The notes under the pieces were generated by a model. The model ran no database searches. It saw nothing but the letters and a program-made list of their open reading frames with translations, and was not told where the DNA came from. The position numbers were made by a program, and so were the translations under genes. Below, piece after piece: positions 47,593-56,450 of a DNA stretch of 64,000 nucleotides. The stretch lies in contig NZ_LGDV01000251.1 of NCBI RefSeq assembly GCF_001280015.1, positions 186,001 through 250,000 on the forward strand, written 5' to 3'. Every line of letters begins with the position of its first letter. The stretch's first letter is position 1. The DNA is from Streptomyces sp. MMG1121. GTDB taxonomy: Bacteria > Actinomycetota > Actinomycetes > Streptomycetales > Streptomycetaceae.

Positions 47593-49394
47593 GCGCTCTC
47601 CTCGATCTCTTCCAGCTCCTGGAGGGCCTTCAGGAGGCCCCCTTCGTCGGCCGCGGCCAGTTCCGCGTCCGTCTGGCGCGTGACCACGGCCCGGTACCGC
47701 GGCTCGCTGTCGACCAGTTCGCGGTGCCCGCCGACTGCCACGACCTCGCCCTCGTGGACCAGGGCGACCCGGTCCGCGCGGTCGAGCAGCAGCGGTGAGG
47801 AGGTGAACACCACCGTCGTGCGGCCCGAGCGCAGTCGGCGCAGCCCGTCCGCGATCCGTGCCTCGGTGTGCGAGTCGACCGCGGAGGTCGGTTCGTCCAG
47901 CACCAGCACCTCGGGGTCGGTGACCAGCGACCGGGCCAGTGCGAGCCGCTGGCGCTGGCCGCCGGACAGCGAGCGGCCGCGCTCGGTGATGCGGGCGTCC
48001 ATCGGGTCGGCGGCGCCCAGCGATCCCTGCACGAGCGCGTCCAGGACGTCGTCGCACTGCGCCGCGGCCAGCGCGTCCTCGGCGTGTACGGCTCCGGAGG
48101 CCGGCACATCGAGCAGCTCGCGCAGCGTGCCGGACAGCAGGACCGGGTCCTTGTCCTGGACGAGGACGGCGGTACGGGCGCTGTCCAGGGGGAGTTCGTC
48201 CAGGGCGACACCGCCGAGCTGCACCGGGCGGCCCGGCTCGGCCGGATGGCCGCCCAGCCGCTCCGCGAGCCTGCCCGCCGCGTCGGGGTCGCCGCAGACC
48301 ACGGCGGTGAGCCGGCCGGCGGGAGCCAGCAGACCGGTGTCGGGGTCGTACAGATCCCCGGTCGGCACCTCGGCCTCGCGGATGCCGTCGGTGGCCGTGG
48401 CCCGCTCCAGCGACAGCACCCGGGCCGCCCGTTTGGCTGACGGACGGGAGAAGGAGTACGCCATGGCGATCTCCTCGAAGTGCCGCAGCGGGTAGTTGAG
48501 GACCATGACCGCGCTGTAGACGGTGACGAGTTCGCCCACCGTGATCCGGCCCTGGCGGGCCAGATGGATGCCGTGCCAGACGACGGCGATGAGCAGCAGC
48601 CCGGGCAGCAGCACCTGGACGGCGGAGATCAGCGACCACATCCGGGCGCTGCGTACGGCGGCGTGGCGTACCTCCTGCGAGGCCCGGCGGTAGCGGTCGA
48701 GGAACAGCTCCTCGCCGCCGATGCCGCGCAGCACGCGCAGCCCGGCGACGGTGTCCGAGGCCAGCTCGGTGGCCCGGCCCGCCTTCTCGCGCTGCACATC
48801 GGCGCGGCGGGTGGCCCGGGGCAGCAGCGGCAGCACCGAGAGCGCAACGACAGGCAACCCGACGGCGACGACCACACCCAGCGCGGGTTGGTAGAGGAGG
48901 AGGCCGACACAGACCACGACGACCGTGAGCGCGGCCGCGGTGAACCGGGAGACCGCCTCGACGAACCAGCCCACCTTTTCGACGTCGCCGGTGGATACGG
49001 CCACCACTTCACCGGCCGCGACCCGCCGCGTCAGGGCGGAGCCCAGCTGGGCGGCCTTGCGGGCGAGCAGTTGCTGGATGCGGGCGGCGGCCGTGATCCA
49101 GTTGGTGACGGCGGCCCGGTGCAGGAAGGTGTCGCCGACGGCGATGCCGGTGCCGCACAGCAGCATCAGACAACCCGTCAGCGCGAGCCGGGTGCCGGAG
49201 CGGTCGACGACCGCCTGCACGGCGAGGCCGACGCAGAAGGGCAGGGCCGAGACGGAGACGAAGTGCAGCAGGCCCCAGGCGAGTGACTTCAGCTGCCCGC
49301 CCAGCTGGTTCCGCCAGAGCCACCACAGGAATCGGGGGCCCGAACGCGCGTCCGGGACGCCCGGATCGGGGTACGGAAGGTCTTGAATCTGCAT
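47589..49394 (-). CDS. ABC exporter half-transporter lacking Walker A
   Basis: 601 residues from ATG 49394. Six membrane helices fill the first half. In the NBD the Walker A position reads TAVVCGDPDAAGRLAERL (about 365), with no GKS/T. The signature is intact RSLSGGQRQRLALARSLV (about 475) and Walker B VLVLDEPTSAVD (about 499) is present. The H-loop has Ser instead of His (VVFTSSPLLLDRAD, about 530). Paired with the next gene by ATGA overlap. The two form a heterodimer with one working ATP site (inferred). Confidence 0.92.
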   Translation of the reverse strand: MQIQDLPYPDPGVPDARSGPRFLWWLWRNQLGGQLKSLAWGLLHFVSVSALPFCVGLAVQAVVDRSGTRLALTGCLMLLCGTGIAVGDTFLHRAAVTNWITAAARIQQLLARKAAQLGSALTRRVAAGEVVAVSTGDVEKVGWFVEAVSRFTAAALTVVVVCVGLLLYQPALGVVVAVGLPVVALSVLPLLPRATRRADVQREKAGRATELASDTVAGLRVLRGIGGEELFLDRYRRASQEVRHAAVRSARMWSLISAVQVLLPGLLLIAVVWHGIHLARQGRITVGELVTVYSAVMVLNYPLRHFEEIAMAYSFSRPSAKRAARVLSLERATATDGIREAEVPTGDLYDPDTGLLAPAGRLTAVVCGDPDAAGRLAERLGGHPAEPGRPVQLGGVALDELPLDSARTAVLVQDKDPVLLSGTLRELLDVPASGAVHAEDALAAAQCDDVLDALVQGSLGAADPMDARITERGRSLSGGQRQRLALARSLVTDPEVLVLDEPTSAVDSHTEARIADGLRRLRSGRTTVVFTSSPLLLDRADRVALVHEGEVVAVGGHRELVDSEPRYRAVVTRQTDAELAAADEGGLLKALQELEEIEESA

Positions 49395-49701
49395 GACGTC
49401 CCAGTGGCTCGTGTCAGGGAGGAGGGGGAGAGGGGGAGAACGGCAACAAGCCGTGAAAGGTTCGCGTCGCAGAGTGGTGATTTTCAAACGGTTTTTCTGA
49501 TGGACCGCCGAATCCACCGCTTCCGGCCACCGAGCCGTCGAGGCCGGGGACGAGAGCTGTACCCCCGTCGGGTCGCCGGTCGAGGTCGGCGGCCGGGTGA
49601 TCTCATTCCGTGCAGGTCACCGCGGCGATGCTGTCAGCCAACCCGGTGAAATAGCAGGAAAAGTAACATTATCGTTCTGTGTGTGATGCGACCATGGATG
49701 T
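49395..49701. other. Divergent control region of ABC pair and lipoprotein gene
   Basis: About 307 bases without a gene. A/T-rich patches at 49475-49500 (with TGATTTTCAAAC) and 49650-49680 (AAAAGTAACATTATCG) are the likely promoters of the ABC pair and of the transpeptidase-like gene. No inverted repeat stands out. Confidence 0.5.
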
Positions 49702-50445
49702 GTGCAGACCTACTGTGTGCGGCGATTTACGGTCGCGGTGACGGCGTTCGGTTCTCTCCTGGCGACCCTGTCCGGGTGCGGCGGTGGCGAATCCCGTCCT
49801 GCCGACCCCGATGGTGCGCAGGGTCCGCGCGGCCCGGTCGTCGCGGCCCTCCCCGCGACCGACCCCACGCGCCTCCCGGGTGTCGGCGACCGCCTGCAGC
49901 GGCGGATCCCCGCCGATTCCGGTCAGGTACTGGTGGTGTACGGCGAGAGCGAGGATTCGGCCGACTCCACGGTCGTGCTGTACATGAAGGAGGGGCCGGA
50001 GTGGCGGCCGGTCGCCCGTTGGGCCGGCCACAATGGCCGGAACGGCTGGACCATGGACCATCACTCGGGTGACGACCGCAGCCCCGTCGGCGTGTTCGGT
50101 CTCTCCGATGCGGGCGGCGTACTCGACGACCCCGGCAGCAGGCTGCCGTACGACCAGGACGCGTACGCCTACGCGCCGACGATCGCGGGCGAGGCGTACG
50201 AGCACGTCTTCGACTACGTCATCGCCATCGACTACAACCGCTGGCCGGGCACTCCGCCGCACGACCCCAGGCGCCCGATGGGCGACGACAGGGGTGGCGG
50301 CATCTGGTTGCACCTCGACCACGGCGACGGCACGTCCGCCTGTGTCAGCGTCCCCAAGGAAGCGATGAGGTTCCTGTTGCGCACGCTGGACCCGGACCGC
50401 CATCCGGTGATGGTGATGGGCGACAAGAGGGAACTGCGCGCCTGA
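49702..50445 (+). CDS. L,D-transpeptidase-like lipoprotein
   Basis: 247 residues from GTG 49702 (another GTG at 49717 is possible). Lipoprotein signal LLATLSGC (Cys about residue 26). After a linker the domain resembles YkuD: SGQVLVVYG, DRSPVGVFGLSDAGG, and GGGIWLHLDHGDGTSACVSVPKEAM, where His and the Ser-x-Cys carry the catalytic pair of L,D-transpeptidases. It probably makes or trims non-classical peptidoglycan cross-links, or anchors proteins, outside the membrane. Some relatives are called YkuD-like without tested activity. Confidence 0.8.
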   Translation: MQTYCVRRFTVAVTAFGSLLATLSGCGGGESRPADPDGAQGPRGPVVAALPATDPTRLPGVGDRLQRRIPADSGQVLVVYGESEDSADSTVVLYMKEGPEWRPVARWAGHNGRNGWTMDHHSGDDRSPVGVFGLSDAGGVLDDPGSRLPYDQDAYAYAPTIAGEAYEHVFDYVIAIDYNRWPGTPPHDPRRPMGDDRGGGIWLHLDHGDGTSACVSVPKEAMRFLLRTLDPDRHPVMVMGDKRELRA

Positions 50446-50460
50446 CGCGACGAGGCGTCA

Positions 50461-50490
50461 TTGCGGGGTGGGCCCGACTCCCCGTAGAAC
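50461..50490 (+). promoter_or_regulatory. Predicted promoter giving a leaderless PNGase mRNA
   Basis: TTGCGG (50461-50466), 18-bp spacer, TAGAAC (50485-50490), then seven bases to ATG 50498. There is no ribosome site before that ATG. The spacing fits transcription starting at or next to the initiation codon. Confidence 0.5.
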
Positions 50491-50497
50491 ACGGGCC

Positions 50498-52108
50498 ATG
50501 AGAAGACGGATAGTCATGTCCATGCTCGCCGGGGCGACCCTTCTGGCGAGCGCCCTCTTCGGCACCGGGGCCGCTGCCGCCCGAGCGGCCTATGTCCCGG
50601 CTGAGTTCGGCACCGACTGGCACGACCCGATCACCGCGGCACCGCCCGTCGACCGCCCGCACGGAAAGTCGTGCCAGGTGACCCTCGCCGACGCGCAGTT
50701 CCGCGACTTCACGCCCTACCGCGGGACGTACACCCCGCCCCTGGGGTGCGGCGACCACTGGAGCAAGGTCGTCCTGCGCCTCGACGGCAAGGTGAAGGGC
50801 CGCCAGTACGACCGGCTCGGCTATCTGCACGTCGGAGGGGTCGAGATTCTGCGCACGTCCACCCCGGAGCCCTCGCCCGACGGCATCCAGTGGCACGTCG
50901 AGAAGGACGTCACGCGCTACAGCGACACCTTTCGCAGCGCGCGGGACGTCGAGATGCTGATCGGCAACGTCGTGGACGACACGTACACCGGCGTCATCGA
51001 CGTGCACGTCACGCTCACCTTCTACGCGGGCCGCCCCGCCGAGCGCACCCCCGACCGCGTCCTCACGCTCGCCGACACGCCCGACGGCACGACCCTCACC
51101 GCACCGCGCAACAGTGAACGGATCCTCGCCGAGGTGTACGCGACGGGCTCGGGCGGCGGTTGTGAGGAGTTCTGGTACCTGACTGTCGCCGACCCGGCGT
51201 CGTACTCCTGCAAGGCCGATCACGGCCCCTACCGCGAGGTGCAGATCAAGGTGGACGGCCGGCTCGCGGGAATCGCGGCGCCGTTCCCGAACGTGTGGAC
51301 CGGCGGCTGGTCCAACCCCTTCCTCTGGTACGTCCTTCCGGCTCCCGGCGCCTTCGACGTCCGGCCGATCGAGTACGACCTCACACCCTTCGCCGGTCTC
51401 CTCAACGACGGCCGTCCGCACCGTGTCGAGGTCTCCGTCGTCGGCGTGCCCGCGGGGCAGCCGGGCTGGAGCGCGCCGGTGAACGTACTGGTCTGGCAGG
51501 ACCCGCACCGTGCCCGCGTCACCGGCGCGCTCACCAAGGACGACGCGACGGACATCGCCAACTCCTCCACCTACACGCCCGGTTCGGAGAGCCGGGTGAA
51601 CACCGAGGCCGGCCACCGGCTCGCCGTCTCCGGATACCTCGACACCTCGCACGGGCGCGTGACCACCACCGTCACCCGCACGCTCGCCAACACCTCCGCG
51701 CACCGCTGGACCGACGGCGAGAACACGGACGGACTGGACGCGACCTGGACCGACGACGAGACCGTCACGGCCGGCGGGCACGGACCGGCGCGGGCGACGC
51801 ACACGCTGCGGACGTACACCCTGAACGGCGCGACGACCATCGGCACGGACAACCGGCTGCGCACAGTGCTGACACTCGGCGACCGCGCCTCGGTGACGGA
51901 GCTTCGGGACGGCCGGCGCGCCGTGTGGTCGCGGCTCGACGACACCTACAGCGGCGACGCGGCGTACACGATCAACGTCCCGCGCGACCAACGGCACGCG
52001 GTCGGCACCTCCAGCGAGCGGTACCGCCTCCACGGCTCCGACGGCTGCTACGACCGGTCGCTGACCACGGTGCAGGGGGTGCTGACGGAGGATCGCAGCC
52101 GCTGCTGA
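50498..52108 (+). CDS. Secreted PNGase A-like peptide:N-glycanase
   Basis: 536 residues from ATG 50498. Signal peptide MRRRIVMSMLAGATLLASALFGTGAAAARA. The mature protein matches plant/fungal peptide-N4-(N-acetylglucosaminyl)asparagine amidase A: FRDFTPYRGTYTPPLGCGDHWSKVVLRLDGKVKGRQYDRLGYLHVGGVEILRTSTPEPSPDGIQWHVEKDVTRY, GCEEFWYLTVAD, and HRVEVSVVGVP. Such enzymes cut N-glycans from peptides. In a soil saprophyte it may strip plant or fungal glycoproteins. Family-specific beta-sandwiches fill the rest, with no further domain seen. Confidence 0.85.
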   Translation: MRRRIVMSMLAGATLLASALFGTGAAAARAAYVPAEFGTDWHDPITAAPPVDRPHGKSCQVTLADAQFRDFTPYRGTYTPPLGCGDHWSKVVLRLDGKVKGRQYDRLGYLHVGGVEILRTSTPEPSPDGIQWHVEKDVTRYSDTFRSARDVEMLIGNVVDDTYTGVIDVHVTLTFYAGRPAERTPDRVLTLADTPDGTTLTAPRNSERILAEVYATGSGGGCEEFWYLTVADPASYSCKADHGPYREVQIKVDGRLAGIAAPFPNVWTGGWSNPFLWYVLPAPGAFDVRPIEYDLTPFAGLLNDGRPHRVEVSVVGVPAGQPGWSAPVNVLVWQDPHRARVTGALTKDDATDIANSSTYTPGSESRVNTEAGHRLAVSGYLDTSHGRVTTTVTRTLANTSAHRWTDGENTDGLDATWTDDETVTAGGHGPARATHTLRTYTLNGATTIGTDNRLRTVLTLGDRASVTELRDGRRAVWSRLDDTYSGDAAYTINVPRDQRHAVGTSSERYRLHGSDGCYDRSLTTVQGVLTEDRSRC

Positions 52109-52286
52109 GCCGGACGGGGGCCAGACACGTGTGGGATGCGCTGCGCGCGGCGTGATTAACAGGGCTGTGACACGGGTGTCTCCGAGGGGATCAACGACGC
52201 CTCCAGAGTGATCGACACGGAAGCCGCTTTCCGTATCGCAGAAGCCCCGTCCGGCTTCCGCACGTCGACATCCCCTAGGAGTGCCC

Positions 52287-53663
52287 GTGCCGCAGTCCGT
52301 ACCGTCCCTGCCGCGACGCGTCGCACGCATACTGCGTACCTCCCTCTTCGCGCAGGTCGCCTGCGCACTCGTGCTCGGCATCGTCGTCGGGAGGCTGTGG
52401 CCGGAGTCGGCCACGGCCTTCCAGCCGCTCGGTGACGGTTTCGTCCGCCTGATCAAGGCGGTGATCTCGCCGCTGGTGTTCTGCGTTGTCGTCGTCGGCA
52501 TCGCCAAGGCAGGCGATCTGAAGGCTTTCGGACGGATCGGGCTCAAGGCCCTGATCTGGTTCGAGGTCGCCTCGACGGTCGCGCTGCTCATCGGCCTGGC
52601 CGCCGCCAACGTGGCCGGGCCCGGCTCCGGCATGCACGTCGACGCCGCCAAGCTCGACGCCTCGGCGCTCGACCAGCAGACGCAGGGCGGCGCGCTGCCG
52701 TCCACGACCGAGTTCGTCCTGAACTCACTGCCGAACAGTTTCGTGGGCGCCTTCGCCGACAACGCGCTGCTCCAGGTCCTGCTCCTGGCCTGCCTGGTGG
52801 GCGCGGCGCTGCTCCACCTCGGTCACACCAAGGTCCCCCGGATCCTGCCGGCCGTCGAACAGGCCCAGGAGATCGTCTTTACGGTCGTGGGCTTCGTCAT
52901 GCGGCTGGCCCCGCTCGCCGTGTTCGGCGCGATGGTCCACCTGGTCGGTCAGTACGGCCTCGGTGTGATCCAGACCTACGGCAAGCTGATCGTCCTGTGC
53001 TACGCCGTCGCCGTCCTGTTCCTGGCGTTGCTCGCGGTCGCGCTGCGGCTGGTCAGCGGGCTGAGCCTGTGGAAGTTCGTGCGCTACACCCGCGAGGAGT
53101 TGCTGCTCGCACTCGGCACGGCTTCCAGCGAGACCGTCATGCCGCGCATGATGCAGAAGCTGCGGCAGGCCGGGTGCCGGGACGACGCCGTGGGCCTGGT
53201 GCTGCCCACGGGCTACTCCTTCAACCTCGACGGTGCCTCGATCTACCTCTCCGTCGGCACCCTCTTCATCGCGCAGGCGGTGGGCGTGGACCTCAGCCTC
53301 GGCCAGCAGATCACGGTCGTCCTCGTGCTCATGCTGACCAGCAAGGGCATGGCGGGCGTGCCCGGTTCCGCCTTCCTCGCGCTGTCCGCGACCGCGACCT
53401 CGCTGGGCGTCATCCCCGCCGGAGCGGTCACCCTGCTGCTCGGCGTCGACCGGATCATGGACTCCATGCGGGTCACCACCAACCTGCTCGGCAACTGCGT
53501 CGCCGTCTTCGCGGTCTCCCGCTGGGAGGGCGCGCTGGACATCGCCCGGGCGAAGAAGGTGCTGGACGGGGAGATCGCCTTCGTGCCGGAGCGAGGCGGA
53601 AAGAGCGAATCCGAGGCACCGGTGCGGCCGTCCGTGAAGGAGCCTGCATCCGAGGTCGGGTGA
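52287..53663 (+). CDS. Dicarboxylate/cation symporter (DctA family)
   Basis: 458 residues from GTG 52287, with AGGAG five bases upstream (GTG 52281 overlaps that site). DAACS-family features: N-terminal helix VACALVLGIVVGRLWP, LIKAVISPLVFCVVVVGIAKAG, the serine-rich LLLALGTASSETVMPRMMQKLRQAG hairpin tip, GYSFNLDGASIYLSVGTLFIAQA and MLTSKGMAGVPGSAFLALSATA, and DRIMDSMRVTTNLLGNCVA, all substrate- and cation-binding signatures. It imports C4-dicarboxylates or acidic amino acids with Na+ or H+. Confidence 0.93.
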   Translation: MPQSVPSLPRRVARILRTSLFAQVACALVLGIVVGRLWPESATAFQPLGDGFVRLIKAVISPLVFCVVVVGIAKAGDLKAFGRIGLKALIWFEVASTVALLIGLAAANVAGPGSGMHVDAAKLDASALDQQTQGGALPSTTEFVLNSLPNSFVGAFADNALLQVLLLACLVGAALLHLGHTKVPRILPAVEQAQEIVFTVVGFVMRLAPLAVFGAMVHLVGQYGLGVIQTYGKLIVLCYAVAVLFLALLAVALRLVSGLSLWKFVRYTREELLLALGTASSETVMPRMMQKLRQAGCRDDAVGLVLPTGYSFNLDGASIYLSVGTLFIAQAVGVDLSLGQQITVVLVLMLTSKGMAGVPGSAFLALSATATSLGVIPAGAVTLLLGVDRIMDSMRVTTNLLGNCVAVFAVSRWEGALDIARAKKVLDGEIAFVPERGGKSESEAPVRPSVKEPASEVG

Positions 53664-54001
53664 CGTCACCTGGCAGGTGGGGCGGGGCGCTGGGCCGTCC
53701 GAGGCGTGTGCTCGTGGGGCGTGGCCGCAGGGTGGAAGAGATCCTGGCCGGTGCTGTGTGTGGGCCGTGGCCGGGGATCGGTCGAGCCGGCCCGGTACGG
53801 AGCAGACAGCGTGATCGCCGGCCCGTATTTCCGCTTTCCGCCGGTACGGGCCGCAGGATCGTCAGCAGTGCGTGCCGGTGGAGCGCGGGATGCGGGGGAC
53901 GTCGGCGATCGGTGCCGACGGCCGGGCGGTCGTCGGCAGGCCGTACTGATCGTGTGCGGGGCCGTCGCCGGCCCGTGCCAAACGGTGCGCTGCCCCCGAT
54001 G
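53664..54001. other. Gene-free interval before the MarR gene
   Basis: 338 bases between convergent genes; GC-rich, no supported gene or clear terminator seen. Confidence 0.55.
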
Positions 54002-54451
54002 TCAGCAGCTCTTGGCCGCCTCCCCGTCGATGAGCGTGTCCAGGAGTACGCCCAGCACCTCGCGCTCCTTCTCGGTCAGCGGAGCGAGTATCTCCTCGGC
54101 CGCCGAACGGCGTGCCCCGCGCAGTTCGCGCAGGGCCGCGCGCCCCTCGTCGGTCAGCTCGATCCGGGTCACGCGGCGGTTCGCCGGGTCCGCCGCCCGT
54201 CGCACCTTCCCGCTCGCCTCCAGCCCGTCGACCAGCGTCGTCACCGCGCGCGGCACCACCTCCAGGCGCTCGGCAAGGTCGGCCATGCGCGGCGGCGAGG
54301 GGTAATGCGCGAGGGTGCGCAGCAGCCGGGACTGGGCCGGAGTGACGCCCAGGTCGCGCTGTTCCAGATGGTGCTTCTGGATGCGGTGCACCCGGCGGGT
54401 GAGTCGCAGCAACTGCTCGGCGAGCAGGCCGTCGGAATCTGGGGTGCTCAT
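54002..54451 (-). CDS. MarR-family transcriptional regulator
   Basis: 149 residues from ATG 54451. Winged helix typical of MarR: LRLTRRVHRIQKHHLEQRDLGVTPAQSRLLRTLAHYPSPPRMADLAERLEVVPRAVTTLVDGLEASGKVRRAADPANRRVTRIELTDEGRAAL, with the DxRxxxv wing (ADPANRRVTRIEL). The gene is divergent from an ABC exporter with only 45 bp between starts. It is probably the exporter's repressor, responding to its substrate. Confidence 0.93.
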   Translation of the reverse strand: MSTPDSDGLLAEQLLRLTRRVHRIQKHHLEQRDLGVTPAQSRLLRTLAHYPSPPRMADLAERLEVVPRAVTTLVDGLEASGKVRRAADPANRRVTRIELTDEGRAALRELRGARRSAAEEILAPLTEKEREVLGVLLDTLIDGEAAKSC

Positions 54452-54475
54452 GCGGGAACAATATCAGGATGCCGT

Positions 54476-54500
54476 TCATTGTGAGTATAGGTAACAATGA
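54476..54500. promoter_or_regulatory. Putative MarR operator overlapping the ABC start codon
   Basis: Perfect inverted repeat TCATTGT (54476-54482) and ACAATGA (54494-54500), 11-bp centre, between the divergent MarR and ABC genes. The right arm contains the ATG of the exporter. MarR dimers bind palindromes of this kind. A bound dimer would cover the exporter's start. Confidence 0.6.
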
Positions 54501-56374
54501 GCTACGATCCGTCAGTCATCGTCGGCCGTCCTTCGGCCGGCGCCCGTTCACCTCCGTGGGAGCCCATGAATCCCGACCGTGAAATCTCCTGGACCCCGCC
54601 TGCCGACACCAAGGAACAGCCCCGGCAGGTGCGCCGCATCCTGAAGCTCTTCCGTCCCTACCGCGGGCGGCTCGCGATCGTCGGCCTGCTGGTCGGCGCC
54701 GCCTCGCTGGTCTCGGTGGCCACGCCGTTCCTGCTGAAGGAGACCCTCGACGTCGCGATCCCCCAGGGTCGCACCGGCCTGCTGAGCCTGCTCGCGCTCG
54801 GCATGATCCTCAGCGCGGTCCTCTCCAGCGTCTTCGGCGTGCTGCAGACGCTGATCTCGACCACCGTCGGCCAGCGTGTGATGCACGACCTGCGCACCGC
54901 TGTCTACGGCCGGCTGCAGCGCATGTCGCTCGCCTTCTTCACCCGAACCCGCACCGGTGAGGTGCAGTCGCGGATAGCCAACGACATCGGCGGTATGCAG
55001 GCGACCGTCACCTCCACGGCCACCTCCCTGGTCTCCAACGCCACCAGCGTGATCGCCACGATCGTCGCGATGGTCGCCCTCGACTGGCGGCTCACGATCG
55101 TCTCGCTGCTCCTGCTGCCGGCGTTCGTGTGGATCAGCCGCCGCGTGGGCAACGAGCGCAAGAAGATCACCACGCAGCGGCAGAAGCAGATGGCCGCGAT
55201 GGCCGCCACGGTCACCGAATCCCTCTCGGTCAGCGGCATCCTGCTCGGCCGCACCATGGGTCGCTCGGACTCGCTGACCGCGTCCTTCGCCGAGGAGTCC
55301 GAGGGCCTGGTCGACCTCGAGGTGCGGTCGAACATGGCGGGACGCTGGCGCATGGCCGTGATCACGATCGTCATGGCCGCGATGCCCGCCGTCATCTACT
55401 GGACCGCGGGTCTGGCCCTCCAGTTCGGCGGCCCGAAGGTCTCGCTCGGCACCATCGTCGCTTTCGTCTCGCTCCAGCAGGGCCTGTTCCGCCCGGCCGT
55501 GAGCCTGCTCGCGACCGGCGTCCAGATCCAGACCTCCCTCGCCCTCTTCCAGCGCATCTTCGAGTACCTCGACCTGCCGATCGACATCACGGAGCGCGAG
55601 CGGCCCGTCCACCTCGACCGGATCAAGGGCGAAGTACGGCTGGAAGGCGTCGAGTTCCGCTACGACAACGACGACACGACGCGTCCGGTCCTCGACGGCA
55701 TCGACGTCACCGTGCCCGCGGGCGGCAGCCTCGCCGTGGTCGGCCCGACCGGCGCCGGCAAGTCCACGCTGGGCTATCTGGTGCCCCGGCTCTACGACGT
55801 CACCGGAGGCCGCGTCACACTGGACGGCATCGACGTCCGTGACCTCGACTTCGACACCCTCGCCCGGGCGGTCGGCGTCGTCTCGCAGGAGACGTACCTC
55901 TTCCACGCCTCCGTCGCCGACAACCTCCGCTTCGCCAAGCCGGACGCCACCGACGCTGAACTGCACGCGGCGGCCAAGGCGGCACAGATCCACGACCACA
56001 TCGCCGCGCTGCCCGACGGTTACGACACGGTCGTCGGTGAACGCGGCCACCGCTTCTCCGGCGGCGAGAAGCAGCGCCTCGCGATAGCCCGCACCATCCT
56101 GCGCGATCCGCCGGTCCTCATCCTCGACGAAGCCACCAGCGCGCTCGACACCCGTACGGAGGCCGCGGTCCAGGACGCCATCGACGCCCTGTCCGCCGAC
56201 CGGACGACGATCACGATCGCCCATCGCCTGTCCACGATCCGCGGCGCCGACCAGATCGTGGTGCTGGACTCCGGCCGCGTCGCCGAACGCGGCACGCACG
56301 AGGACCTGCTGGAGCAGGACGGGCGGTACGCCGCCCTGGTGCGCCGGGACGCGCAACTGGAGCCGGTGAGCTGA
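54497..56374 (+). CDS. ABC exporter (fused membrane and ATPase domains)
   Basis: 625 residues from ATG 54497 (AGG five bases upstream); an ATG at 54566 (MNPDREISW) is an alternative with GGGAG close by. Six membrane helices (FLLKETLDVAIP, TATSLVSNATSVIATIVAMVALDWRLTIVSLLLLPAFVW). ATPase with Walker A VVGPTGAGKSTLGYLVPRLYD, VSQETYLFHASV, signature RFSGGEKQRLAIARTIL, Walker B VLILDEATSALD and IAHRLSTIRGAD. Homodimeric export of a lipid, peptide or drug is expected. Controlled by the divergent MarR gene. Confidence 0.94.
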   Translation: MSYDPSVIVGRPSAGARSPPWEPMNPDREISWTPPADTKEQPRQVRRILKLFRPYRGRLAIVGLLVGAASLVSVATPFLLKETLDVAIPQGRTGLLSLLALGMILSAVLSSVFGVLQTLISTTVGQRVMHDLRTAVYGRLQRMSLAFFTRTRTGEVQSRIANDIGGMQATVTSTATSLVSNATSVIATIVAMVALDWRLTIVSLLLLPAFVWISRRVGNERKKITTQRQKQMAAMAATVTESLSVSGILLGRTMGRSDSLTASFAEESEGLVDLEVRSNMAGRWRMAVITIVMAAMPAVIYWTAGLALQFGGPKVSLGTIVAFVSLQQGLFRPAVSLLATGVQIQTSLALFQRIFEYLDLPIDITERERPVHLDRIKGEVRLEGVEFRYDNDDTTRPVLDGIDVTVPAGGSLAVVGPTGAGKSTLGYLVPRLYDVTGGRVTLDGIDVRDLDFDTLARAVGVVSQETYLFHASVADNLRFAKPDATDAELHAAAKAAQIHDHIAALPDGYDTVVGERGHRFSGGEKQRLAIARTILRDPPVLILDEATSALDTRTEAAVQDAIDALSADRTTITIAHRLSTIRGADQIVVLDSGRVAERGTHEDLLEQDGRYAALVRRDAQLEPVS

Positions 56375-56438
56375 ACGCACGGGCCGACGCTGCGGCCGAC
56401 GGACTGAACATATGCCAGGTATAGGGGGATATACGTAT

Positions 56439-56444
56439 TAACGT
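56439..56444 (+). promoter_or_regulatory. Putative -10 for a leaderless MltG-like mRNA
   Basis: TAACGT ends six bases before ATG 56451 in an A/T-rich stretch (ATATACGTATTAACG), with no ribosome site. This is consistent with a leaderless transcript. Confidence 0.35.
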
Positions 56445-56450
56445 TCCCGC

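Noticed and set aside
40609..48495. A 2,628-codon open frame on the plus strand
   Set aside because: It lies opposite TesB, the helicase, rpmE2, DUF5709 and the ABC exporter genes, all with clear domains. It reflects G/C-rich codon bias of the real genes.
49475..49500. A Zur-box half-site TGATTTTCA before the ABC pair
   Set aside because: The opposite half (TGAAAAT) is missing, so it does not form the Zur palindrome.
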